64,000 bases of DNA from JAPLMI01 sp043798375 (lineage in GTDB: Bacteria > Omnitrophota > Gorgyraeia > 2-01-FULL-45-10). The notes under the pieces are model-generated. The model saw only the letters and a program-made list of their open reading frames with translations, had not been told where the DNA came from and made no database searches. Positions 42,774 to 50,506 of the stretch are shown here, piece by piece (the stretch's first letter is position 1; each line of letters begins with the position of its first letter). The DNA lies in contig JAZDOS010000006.1 in the NCBI GenBank assembly GCA_043798375.1, positions 21,632 through 85,631 on the forward strand, read 5' to 3'. The position numbers and the translations under genes were made by a program.

Positions 42774-43864
42774 ATGCCGGCTATTCTTTCACCGCAAAAT
42801 TTGCATTTCGAATCTGTGATATTATTCTCCACAACCTCGTAACCGATACGGTTCACTATCATCTTCCCGCAATTCGGGCAATACGTATTCTCTTTGGGAT
42901 TGCCGGGAACATTTCCTACATAAACATATTTCAAACCGGCACCCTTTGCTATTTTATATGCTTCATCAAGTTTTTCAACCGGCGTGGGCGGAAGGTTCTG
43001 GAGCCTGAAAGCCGGCATGAACCTGGAGAAATGTAAAGGCACTTCATCCCCGAGACTCTCTTTTATCCATTCACACATCGATTTAATCTCTTCGGGATCG
43101 TCGTTAAGCCCGGGAATGATGAGATTCGTGATCTCGAGCCATACACCCCGGGCCTTCACGGCCTTCAGGGTTTCAAGGACAGGCTTCAATTCCGCGAAAG
43201 CGCCCATTTTTCTATAGAATTCAACGTTAAAACCTTTCAGGTCCACGTTTACGGCATCCATATATTCGAGAAGCTCCGCGAGCGGCTCGGGATTAATGTA
43301 GCCGCATGTATGCATCCCGTTCTTCAGGCCTTTCGACCTGGCAAGCTTAGAGATGTCGAGCATATATTCATAGAATACGGTCGGCTCTGTATAGGTATAG
43401 ACTATGAACGGGCAGTTGTGTTTCGCGGCTGCGGCTACGGCTGCTTCCGGCGGCATGTCGTAGGCGGCCGTCTCGTCGGGCTTCGCCTGGGAGATCGTCC
43501 AGTTCTGGCAGAAAAGGCAGCGCATATTGCAGCCCGCGACGGCGATCGAAAAGGCGTTCTCACCCGGCAGGACGTGAAAGAATGGTTTTTTCTCTATGGG
43601 ATCTACATGAACGGCAACCGGGTTTCCGTATCCCAGCGTATACAGCATGCCGTCCTTATTTACGCGGACCGTGCATGCGCCCCGCTGGCCGGAATTGATC
43701 ACGCACCTGCGCGGGCATAAGACGCACTGGACGACATTGCCCTTTACCTTATACCAAAAGCTCGCCACCCTGGGCACGGCCTTATAGTTTTCCTGCGCCC
43801 GGGATTCGGCAATGATTGAAATTGTTAAGGAAAAAAGAAGGGTAACGAAAAGGAGCCTTTTCAC
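42761..43864 (-). CDS. Radical SAM protein (AmmeMemoRadiSam/PflA-like) with signal peptide
   Basis: A 367-residue member of the pyruvate-formate-lyase-activase-like radical SAM group. C112-x3-C116-x2-C119 in GCNMRCLFCQNW binds the catalytic cluster; an N-terminal CVLCPRRC (C47, C50, C54) and C-terminal CPNCGK and CKFCGER pairs may bind additional metal. The first 23 residues, MKRLLFVTLLFSLTISIIAES, form a typical Sec signal peptide followed by RAQE. Related enzymes are mostly cytoplasmic, so export would be exceptional. The partner AMMECR1 and Memo genes are not in the window. It overlaps a DsbD-like gene. Confidence 0.85.
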   Translation of the reverse strand: MKRLLFVTLLFSLTISIIAESRAQENYKAVPRVASFWYKVKGNVVQCVLCPRRCVINSGQRGACTVRVNKDGMLYTLGYGNPVAVHVDPIEKKPFFHVLPGENAFSIAVAGCNMRCLFCQNWTISQAKPDETAAYDMPPEAAVAAAAKHNCPFIVYTYTEPTVFYEYMLDISKLARSKGLKNGMHTCGYINPEPLAELLEYMDAVNVDLKGFNVEFYRKMGAFAELKPVLETLKAVKARGVWLEITNLIIPGLNDDPEEIKSMCEWIKESLGDEVPLHFSRFMPAFRLQNLPPTPVEKLDEAYKIAKGAGLKYVYVGNVPGNPKENTYCPNCGKMIVNRIGYEVVENNITDSKCKFCGERIAGIWTR

Positions 43865-43879
43865 TCTATATACAACCTC

Positions 43880-45562
43880 TTATTTTATATCGCGGAGTTC
43901 CAGCTGGATCGATTGGAGCCCCTGCCAGTCATTCATGGAAGGTGTATAGGCTATATCTATGCCCGAACCTGTTTTCGGGGCTTCCATGCCGCCTTTACCG
44001 AAGCTGACAGCTTCACAGGTAACCCTGTTATCGGTTACAAGCATTTTGAAACCGGACCTGCCTATCTGGCGCGGGCCGTCCTTCACCGTCAGGTTGCGCG
44101 AGGCGAGAACGGGGCGCGGGTTATCTTCTCCGAAAGGAGAAAGGCTCTCTATCTCGGCTATGACATCCTCGCTCAGCATATTGAGGGGCACATCCATATC
44201 GATATCCAGCTTTGGGCTGAATATTCTTTCGTCGGCATCTTTCGCCGCGATGTCATTGATCGCGTCCCTGAATTCCTCTATCTTATCCTTATCGATAGTT
44301 ATGCCGCAGGCCGACTCATGGCCCCCGAAACCCATCAGGCTATCCTTGCACCGCAACAGATATTCGAACAGATGAAAATGCTCGATACTGCGGCCTGAAC
44401 CCTTGCCGTACTTCCCGTCCAACGAGATGAGTATCGCGGGACGATAGAACCTGTCGGCTATTCTTGAAGCGACTATGCCGATCACTCCGGGATGCCACCC
44501 GGCGCTTGCCAGCACTATCACGCGATGGTGCTTGAAGTTGACCTCGCGCTCGACCTTTGAAAGCGCTTCCTCGAGGATACCCGATTCTATCTTCTGCCTC
44601 GTCCTGTTCTCGCTGTTCAGTATGCCTGCCAGTTCTTTGGCTCGCGGCCCGTCTTCGCAAAGCAAAAGCTCGAGCGCCGTCTGCGGCGTGCCGACACGGC
44701 CCATCGCGTTTATGCGGGGGCCCAGGATGAAGCCGATGTGGCCGCTCGATATATCTTTTCCGGTAAGGCCTGATGCGTCCATTAGCGCCTTAAGGCCGGT
44801 TCTTTTTCTCTTATTCAGCTCTTCAAGGCCATGCCTGGTGAGGATCCTGTTCTCGCCGACGATCGGCGCAACGTCGGCTACCGTTCCCAGGCTTACAAGG
44901 TCGAGGAATTCTTCCGCGTTATACGAAGTTCCTTTATACAATGCGCTCGCCAGCTTGTAAGCTATTCCCACTCCCGCAAGATGCTTAAAAGGATACTTGC
45001 AGTTCTCCTGCAGCGGATTGATTACGGCATAAGCCGGCGGTATCCCGGAATCCAATATCTCGTGATGGTCTGTTACGATAACATCTATGTTCAGGCTTTT
45101 AGATACCTCGATCTCCTTAAAAGAGCTTATTCCGCAGTCGACCGTGATTATAAGAGAGACGCCGTCCCTCTGGGCTTTCTTTATCGCTATAGTGTTAAGG
45201 CCATACCCCTCTTCCAGGCGGTTCGGTATATAGGTCTCCGGGTCCGCTCCCAAATTTTTGAGGCAAAGGTATAGAAGCGTTACGCTCGTCATCCCGTCCA
45301 CATCATAATCGCCGTAGATAAGTATTTTTTCGCGCGATGATACGGCCCGCCGTATCCTGGATACGGCCCTGTCCATGTCTTTCAAAAGCAGCGGGTCATG
45401 GCATGACGAAAGCGAGCATTGCATGAAGGCTGAGGCGTCGGAGGCGCTGGCTATCCCTCTATTCAGGAGAAGCTGCGCCGTGATTTTTGATATATTCAGA
45501 TCGTGCGAAAGAGAGTCCTGAAAGGCCGGGTCGGAATCTTTGATCCTCCAAATCCTTCTCAT
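43880..45562 (-). CDS. recJ: Single-stranded-DNA-specific exonuclease RecJ
   Basis: RecJ degrades ssDNA 5'-3' in recombination and repair. The 560-residue protein shows the DHH motifs ILIYGDYDVDGMTSVTLLYLCL, TVDCGISSFKEI and VIVTDHHEILDSGIPPAYAVINP, then the DHHA1 signature GKGSGRSIEHFHLFEYL..FGGHESACGITI, and a C-terminal OB-type domain. The two halves are continuous with no frameshift. It overlaps the start of the cation-efflux gene's stop (ATGA). Confidence 0.95.
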   Translation of the reverse strand: MRRIWRIKDSDPAFQDSLSHDLNISKITAQLLLNRGIASASDASAFMQCSLSSCHDPLLLKDMDRAVSRIRRAVSSREKILIYGDYDVDGMTSVTLLYLCLKNLGADPETYIPNRLEEGYGLNTIAIKKAQRDGVSLIITVDCGISSFKEIEVSKSLNIDVIVTDHHEILDSGIPPAYAVINPLQENCKYPFKHLAGVGIAYKLASALYKGTSYNAEEFLDLVSLGTVADVAPIVGENRILTRHGLEELNKRKRTGLKALMDASGLTGKDISSGHIGFILGPRINAMGRVGTPQTALELLLCEDGPRAKELAGILNSENRTRQKIESGILEEALSKVEREVNFKHHRVIVLASAGWHPGVIGIVASRIADRFYRPAILISLDGKYGKGSGRSIEHFHLFEYLLRCKDSLMGFGGHESACGITIDKDKIEEFRDAINDIAAKDADERIFSPKLDIDMDVPLNMLSEDVIAEIESLSPFGEDNPRPVLASRNLTVKDGPRQIGRSGFKMLVTDNRVTCEAVSFGKGGMEAPKTGSGIDIAYTPSMNDWQGLQSIQLELRDIK

Positions 45563-46509
45563 GAAAACCTGCGCCTTCTGTTTTTCATAGGCTCTATGTG
45601 CACAACGACATCCGTAACGCCGGGGATATTTTCTTTTATAGCCGTTTCTATCCTATAACATATATCATGGGCTTTGTTCACATGCATGTCGGGGGAGACC
45701 TGCGCGTGGAGGTCGACGTGTATGTCGTCTTGCCTGCCGCGGGTCCTTATCTTGTGGCAGCTCTTTACGCCGTTAACGGCCATGCATATATTAAATATCT
45801 TTTTCACATCCATTATTACGATCGTATCGCAGAGGACGCTGGAGCCTTGTTTGATAATGGAATAGCCCGCATGGGCAATAAAGACGGCTATCATTATCGT
45901 AACGATAGGGTCGAGGATAGGGTAACCCATCTTTATGGCAAAGATGGCCGCGATGACAGAAAACGAAGTGAACAAGTCCGCCCTCGTATGCATCGAATCC
46001 GATATGAGGATATCGCTCTTAAGCTCTTTTCCTTTCGCATATTCGTAAGTCATTACGAATACATTGACGAGCATCGTCGCTATCATCACGACAAGGCTTA
46101 TGGCATCCACCTGTGGAAAGGCCGGAGTCTGGAAATTCCTGATACCCTTGGAAATAAGGTTGCAGCATACGAAGAATAGCATTCCCGCTATACCCAGGGA
46201 AAACAACGTTTCGTATTTTTTGTGGCCGTAAGGATGAGCTTTGTCCGGGGGGCGGCAGGCAACCGTTATCCCGATAAGCCCGATTATATTCGACGCGCCG
46301 TCGGCAAGTGAGTGAAAACCGTCGGCCGCCATGCTCGTAAAATTGGTGATTATGCCGTAGGCTATCTTGGCCAGCGCCACTCCCCAATTAAGGGCAAGAA
46401 TGACCAGGAGAATCTTTTTTATCTCTTCGAAACGCTTTGCCTCGTCTTCGGCCATAATGGAGCCCCGAGTATCCGACTGCATATTTATGTGCGACATCCG
46501 CCGAAGCAT
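45559..46509 (-). CDS. Cation diffusion facilitator (CDF) family transporter
   Basis: Proton-coupled efflux of divalent metal such as zinc, iron or manganese. The 316-residue frame shows MAADGFHSLADGASNIIGLIG (TM2, HxxxD-type site is HSLAD), PYGHKKYETLFSLG, SDSMHTRADLFTSFSVI (TM5 HTRAD site) and a C-terminal cytoplasmic domain with HKIRTRGRQDDIHVDLHAQV. The HxxxD/HTRAD pairing resembles iron/zinc CDFs. The start is uncertain: ATGs at 46509, 46497, 46482 and 46455 are all in frame and none has a good ribosome site. The longest is given; it begins in a palindromic repeat. Confidence 0.9.
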   Translation of the reverse strand: MLRRMSHINMQSDTRGSIMAEDEAKRFEEIKKILLVILALNWGVALAKIAYGIITNFTSMAADGFHSLADGASNIIGLIGITVACRPPDKAHPYGHKKYETLFSLGIAGMLFFVCCNLISKGIRNFQTPAFPQVDAISLVVMIATMLVNVFVMTYEYAKGKELKSDILISDSMHTRADLFTSFSVIAAIFAIKMGYPILDPIVTIMIAVFIAHAGYSIIKQGSSVLCDTIVIMDVKKIFNICMAVNGVKSCHKIRTRGRQDDIHVDLHAQVSPDMHVNKAHDICYRIETAIKENIPGVTDVVVHIEPMKNRRRRFS

Positions 46510-46542
46510 TTACTCTATTGCCGGTTGATTGCGAAGGCGGAT
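46495..46542. repeat. CCGCCGAAGC..GCGAAGGCGG palindrome family, copy 3
   Basis: Lies between secDF and the cation transporter and reaches into the latter's possible first codons (MLRRM). It shares both arms with copies 27419-27467 and 39755-39802. Confidence 0.8.
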
Positions 46543-46558
46543 AGGTTGGTCTTTGAGG

Positions 46559-48796
46559 TCATCTCTTCGAACCGGCTGCCACTCTCGCCCTGTGCCAGGA
46601 GATAACCATAGGGCTCGCGATGTAAATGGTAGAGTAGACTCCGACCAGGAATCCGACAAATATACAGAATGAGAAGTTGTTCAGGACTTCGCCGCCAAAG
46701 AAAAGAAGCGAGACAACTACCAGCGTAGTAATGCCTGTCGTAAGTATGGTTCTGCCGAGCATCTGGTTAACGCTTAAGTTCACGATTTCACTGAAAGAGC
46801 CCTTCTTGACCATCCGCAGGTTTTCCCTGATCCTGTCATATATAACAACCGTATCGTTTATGGAAAAACCGGCTATCGTCAAAAGAGCCGCGACGATTGT
46901 AAGGTCAAACTGCCTGTGGGTCAGCGCCATCGCTCCAATAGCGAAAATGACGTCATGAATGAGCGCTATGACGCCGGCTATGCCATATTTGATATCGAAC
47001 CTGAACATGATATATATCGCGATCCCCGCCAATCCCAGAATGAGGCTCATCATGGCGTTGTAGCGCAGGTTCTTCCCGACAGCGGGCCCGACTGTCTCTA
47101 CCCTCAATATCTGGAACGTATTATCCTTTATCTGGGCTCGGAAGGCCTGCGCGAGCTTAGTCGAGATATCGGCTTGCGTCCTTACGATGATCTCTTTGGG
47201 ATCGCCGTATTGCTGAATCGAGGCGTTCCCCTGGCCTATATCTTTCAGGACCTTTCTTATATCATCGAGCTTTACCGGTTTTTCGAACATATACTGCTGC
47301 AGGGTGCCGCCCGAAAAATCTACGCCGTAATTCCTGTCGCCGCGCATTATAAATAGAGCTACGCTGCCTACTATGAAAATCAGGGAAAGGATATAACATA
47401 TCCTCCTCTTGCCGATAAAATCGAAATTCGTTGTTTTGCGGAACAGATGCATGAAATTCAATTTTGAGAGATTGAATTGATCGCACATTACCTCAAATAC
47501 AACTCTCGTGCATGTCACCGCCGTGAAAAGGTTGGCGAGAAGGCCTATCGTCAGGGTTACCGCGAAACCTCTTATCGGGCCGGTCCCGAATTTGAATATC
47601 AGGGCCGCGGCGACGATTGTTGTGATGTTCGAATCCACGATAGCCGACAAAGCCCTGTGGTAACCTGAGGCTATAGCGGCGCGCAATGATTTCCCAAGAT
47701 GCAATTCCTCGCGTATCCTCTCATAAATGAGGACGTTGGCATCAACGGACATACCGATAGTCAATATAAGGCCTGCGATACCCGGCAGCGTTAGCGTCCC
47801 TTTGAAAAGCGCTAATGCCGCCAGTATTAATAAGATGTTAAGAATTAACGCCATGTTGGCAACCATGCCGGCAAGCCTGTAGTAGAATACCATGAAACCG
47901 ACTACCAGGATGCCGCCGATCATCGTTGCCCGGAGGCCGCTTCTGATGGAATCCGCCCCAAGGAGCGGGCCGACGGTCCTCTCTTCTTCTACGATGACAG
48001 GCGCGGGCAAAGCGCCGGCCCTCAATATGACGGCGAGGTCATTAGCCTGCTCCACGGTAAAATTGCCGGAGATCTGGGCCTGGCCCGAGGGAATGGCTTC
48101 GCGTATGACCGGCGCTGAAACAATTTTACCATCCAAGACGATCGCCAGGCGCTTGCCTACATTAGCCGCCGTTACATTGGCGAAGATTTGAGCTCCCTTG
48201 GAATTGAGCGTGAGCGAAACGTACGGCTCACCGAATCCTCTTGAGCTGAACTCCGTTTTTGCGTTGACCAGAAGGTCGCCTGTAAGGCTCGCGTCCTTCG
48301 CGACCAGAAGCGGTTCGCGGCCCGCGCTTTCGCCTTCCAGATATTTGAGTTCATATCCATCTACGGGCTCGCCGTCGATCGCCTTCTTAAGGTCTTCCAC
48401 ATTATCCGAAACGAGCTTAAATTCGAGGTGCGCGGTCTTTCCGACTATCTCAAGGGCCCTTTCCCTATCCGTGACTCCGGGCAGCTGAACGATTATGTTT
48501 TCTTTGCCCTGCCTCTGGATAGACATTTCGCCTACCCCGAACTGGTCGATCCTGTTCCGTATAATCTCAATAGCGCGGTCGATGGCGTCTTTTCTTGTTT
48601 CCAGCGGAATCTTGGCCGTATCGACCTTTAAGACGATATGCATGCCGCCCTGCAGGTCCAGGCCCAGATTTATCTTGCCCTTCTGGATTACATTTCCGTC
48701 TTTATCTTTGACCGTAAACGGCGGCCATATGACCCAGAGGCAGGCAGCCGCGATAGCGATTATCCCCAATAATTTCCATTGAAGACTTTTGTTCAT
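46559..48796 (-). CDS. secDF: SecD-SecF fusion, protein-export membrane protein
   Basis: A single 745-residue chain combining SecD (residues 1-440) and SecF (about 450-745), which use the proton gradient to complete Sec-dependent export. SecD shows GLDLQGGMHIVLKVD, RIDQFGVGEMSIQRQG, ILRAGALPAPVIVEEERTVGPLLGADSI and GMSVDANVLIYERIREEL. SecF shows GVDFSGGTLQQYMF, VETVGPAVGKNLR and SINDTVVIYDRIRENL. It follows yajC by four bases. The fusion is common in several phyla. Confidence 0.97.
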   Translation of the reverse strand: MNKSLQWKLLGIIAIAAACLWVIWPPFTVKDKDGNVIQKGKINLGLDLQGGMHIVLKVDTAKIPLETRKDAIDRAIEIIRNRIDQFGVGEMSIQRQGKENIIVQLPGVTDRERALEIVGKTAHLEFKLVSDNVEDLKKAIDGEPVDGYELKYLEGESAGREPLLVAKDASLTGDLLVNAKTEFSSRGFGEPYVSLTLNSKGAQIFANVTAANVGKRLAIVLDGKIVSAPVIREAIPSGQAQISGNFTVEQANDLAVILRAGALPAPVIVEEERTVGPLLGADSIRSGLRATMIGGILVVGFMVFYYRLAGMVANMALILNILLILAALALFKGTLTLPGIAGLILTIGMSVDANVLIYERIREELHLGKSLRAAIASGYHRALSAIVDSNITTIVAAALIFKFGTGPIRGFAVTLTIGLLANLFTAVTCTRVVFEVMCDQFNLSKLNFMHLFRKTTNFDFIGKRRICYILSLIFIVGSVALFIMRGDRNYGVDFSGGTLQQYMFEKPVKLDDIRKVLKDIGQGNASIQQYGDPKEIIVRTQADISTKLAQAFRAQIKDNTFQILRVETVGPAVGKNLRYNAMMSLILGLAGIAIYIMFRFDIKYGIAGVIALIHDVIFAIGAMALTHRQFDLTIVAALLTIAGFSINDTVVIYDRIRENLRMVKKGSFSEIVNLSVNQMLGRTILTTGITTLVVVSLLFFGGEVLNNFSFCIFVGFLVGVYSTIYIASPMVISWHRARVAAGSKR

Positions 48797-48800
48797 TTAC

Positions 48801-49082
48801 TTACTCTCCCGCTTTGCGTTTCATCGTGGAAATGCTCGACCTCTGCACTTCCACCTTGACATTGTCGTCAACCTTCAGCGTGACCGTATGCTCTTTAACG
48901 TTGGCTATTGTTCCGTGGATACCTCCGGAGGTGATAACTTCGTCGTTCTTCTTAAGTGAGGCTATCATCTTTTTATGCGCGTCCTGCGCCTTCTTCTGCG
49001 GCCGTATCAGGAGAAAATAGAACACCACGAATATCAGGATTATCGGCATCAGATTCATTAACGGACCGGCTGCTGAATTCAT
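48801..49082 (-). CDS. yajC: Preprotein translocase subunit YajC
   Basis: A 93-residue single-span protein: LMPIILIFVVFYFLLIRPQKKAQDAHKKMIASLKKNDEVITSGGIHGTI is the family core (FYFLLIRPQ, GDEVITSGGI). It joins SecDF. Overlaps tgt's stop by four bases, giving the classical tgt-yajC-secD order. Confidence 0.96.
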   Translation of the reverse strand: MNSAAGPLMNLMPIILIFVVFYFLLIRPQKKAQDAHKKMIASLKKNDEVITSGGIHGTIANVKEHTVTLKVDDNVKVEVQRSSISTMKRKAGE

Positions 49083-50218
49083 TTTCGGCTCCCTTTCTTT
49101 TTGCTGTTGTACCTCATAACGAAATCTTCCTTAAATGCAGTGAAGCGATCCCCTAGGATCGCCTGCCTGGATAACGCTATAAGTTTAGCATAAAAGAAGA
49201 TATTATGCAATGACACAAGACGTAAACCCAATAATTCCTCCGTATTGAACAGGTGCCTGATATAGGCCCGGGTATGCGTCCTGCAGGTATAGCAGGCGCA
49301 ATTTTCATCTACAGGTTGAAAATCTTCCTTGTATTCGGCGTTTCTCAGCTGCAGATCACCGGACATGGTAAATGCCTGGCCGTTCCTGCCGTTCCTTGTT
49401 GGAACAACACAGTCAAACATATCCATGCCCTCATCTATGGCCTCCAGCACATCCGGCGGCGTCCCGACGCCCATAAGATATTTCGCCTTATCGTTTGGCA
49501 GTAACGCGGCGGTATGGCCGGCAATTTCGTGTATTAAGTTATTAGGCTCGCCTACGCTCACGCCGCCTATCGCGTAACCGTCAAAGCCTATCTTGAGAAG
49601 ATCGCTTACCGCCTTCTCCCGCAAATCGAGATACGTGCTTCCCTGGACGATACCAAAGAGAAGCCGGTTTTCGGTTTGCGGTTTTCGGTTTGCGGAAAAG
49701 CATTCCTTGCTTCTTCGCGCCCACTTCGTAGTGAGAACGAGCGATTGTTCGACATAATCGCGAGCGGCCGGATAATGGACGCACTCATCGAATGTCATCA
49801 TTATGTCGCTTCCGAGCGCCTGCTGAATCTCAATGACTTTCTCAGGTGTCAAAAAATGTTTCGCGCCGTCTATATGAGACGAAAATTCAGCGCCATCCTC
49901 CGTAAGCTTCCTCAATTTTGCGAGGCTGAAGACCTGGTACCCGCCGCTATCGGTAAGGATCGGGCCATCCCAACCCATGAATTTGTGCAGGCCCCCGGCT
50001 TTTTTCATTATCTCTATGCCGGGCCTGAGATACAGATGATAGGCATTGCCTAATATTATTTCCGTATTACAATCGCGAAGCTCCGCCGAAGTCAATGTCT
50101 TCACGGTGCCTTGCGTCCCGACAGGCATGAATACAGGCGTATTGACCTCTCCATGCGCCGTCTCGAGCTTCCCGCACCTCGCCTTCGAAGACTTGTCTGT
50201 ATGGATTAGTTTAAACAT
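49079..50218 (-). CDS. tgt: tRNA-guanine transglycosylase (queuosine pathway)
   Basis: Tgt exchanges guanine-34 for preQ1 in Asp, Asn, His and Tyr tRNAs. The 379-residue enzyme has MPVGTQGTVKTL, ILTDSGGYQVFSL (catalytic aspartate), LFGIVQGSTYLDLREKAV, YAIGGVSVGE, FDCVVPTRNGRNG (nucleophile) and the zinc site CACYTCRTHTRAYIRH. A heptamer array at 49665-49699 encodes ANRKPQTENR in frame just before FGIVQG. Start ATG 50218 has AAGGAAA upstream; an interspersed GGTGCCTGGCACC repeat lies just beyond. Confidence 0.96.
   Translation of the reverse strand: MFKLIHTDKSSKARCGKLETAHGEVNTPVFMPVGTQGTVKTLTSAELRDCNTEIILGNAYHLYLRPGIEIMKKAGGLHKFMGWDGPILTDSGGYQVFSLAKLRKLTEDGAEFSSHIDGAKHFLTPEKVIEIQQALGSDIMMTFDECVHYPAARDYVEQSLVLTTKWARRSKECFSANRKPQTENRLLFGIVQGSTYLDLREKAVSDLLKIGFDGYAIGGVSVGEPNNLIHEIAGHTAALLPNDKAKYLMGVGTPPDVLEAIDEGMDMFDCVVPTRNGRNGQAFTMSGDLQLRNAEYKEDFQPVDENCACYTCRTHTRAYIRHLFNTEELLGLRLVSLHNIFFYAKLIALSRQAILGDRFTAFKEDFVMRYNSKKKGSRK
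49665..49699. repeat. Degenerate heptamer tandem repeat inside tgt
   Basis: Units CGGTTTT, CGGTTTG, CGGTTTT, CGGTTTG, CGGAAAA (plus strand), translated as ..SANRKPQTENR... It ends with the same CGGAAAA unit as the array in queA at 50711-50745. Confidence 0.85.
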
Positions 50219-50230
50219 ATTTCCTTACGT

Positions 50231-50271
50231 AAGGTGCCTGGCACCTCTTTTGAAAGTTTTTTAATTAGTCC
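50231..50271. repeat. Interspersed repeat with GGTGCCTGGCACC palindrome, copy 2
   Basis: Nearly identical to 3120-3161 over about 40 bases. It lies just upstream of the tgt start codon, next to the MITE-like element. Confidence 0.8.
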
Positions 50272-50279
50272 TGCTCCCA

Positions 50280-50506
50280 GTAAAATTTTTCGTCTCTCAT
50301 TGGGGCAGATACCGGCAGCCATTCCCTTGAGGCGAAATGATTTTGCCAAGACTGCACTACAAATATACGTTTTAGCACAATCGTTATCATAAGAATAAAG
50401 ACTACCTATTTACTAGATACATCTAAACCAATAATCCTGGATGGCAAAATCCGCCGAAAGGGTGGCTGCCGGTCAATCTGCCCTGTTGGAATACGAAAAA
50501 TTTTAC
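50280..50506. repeat. MITE-like element with 14-bp perfect terminal inverted repeats
   Basis: A 227-base element ending in GTAAAATTTTTCGT at both ends (50280-50293 and 50493-50506, inverted). Inverted similarity continues inward for about 65 bases, including GGGCAGAT, CCGGCAGCCA and ATTTTGCCA. The central 95 bases contain no gene. The queA stop codon TAA is inside the right terminal repeat. A related core and terminus occur in the acsB-acsC spacer. It encodes no transposase; a non-autonomous mobile element is the best reading. Confidence 0.7.
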
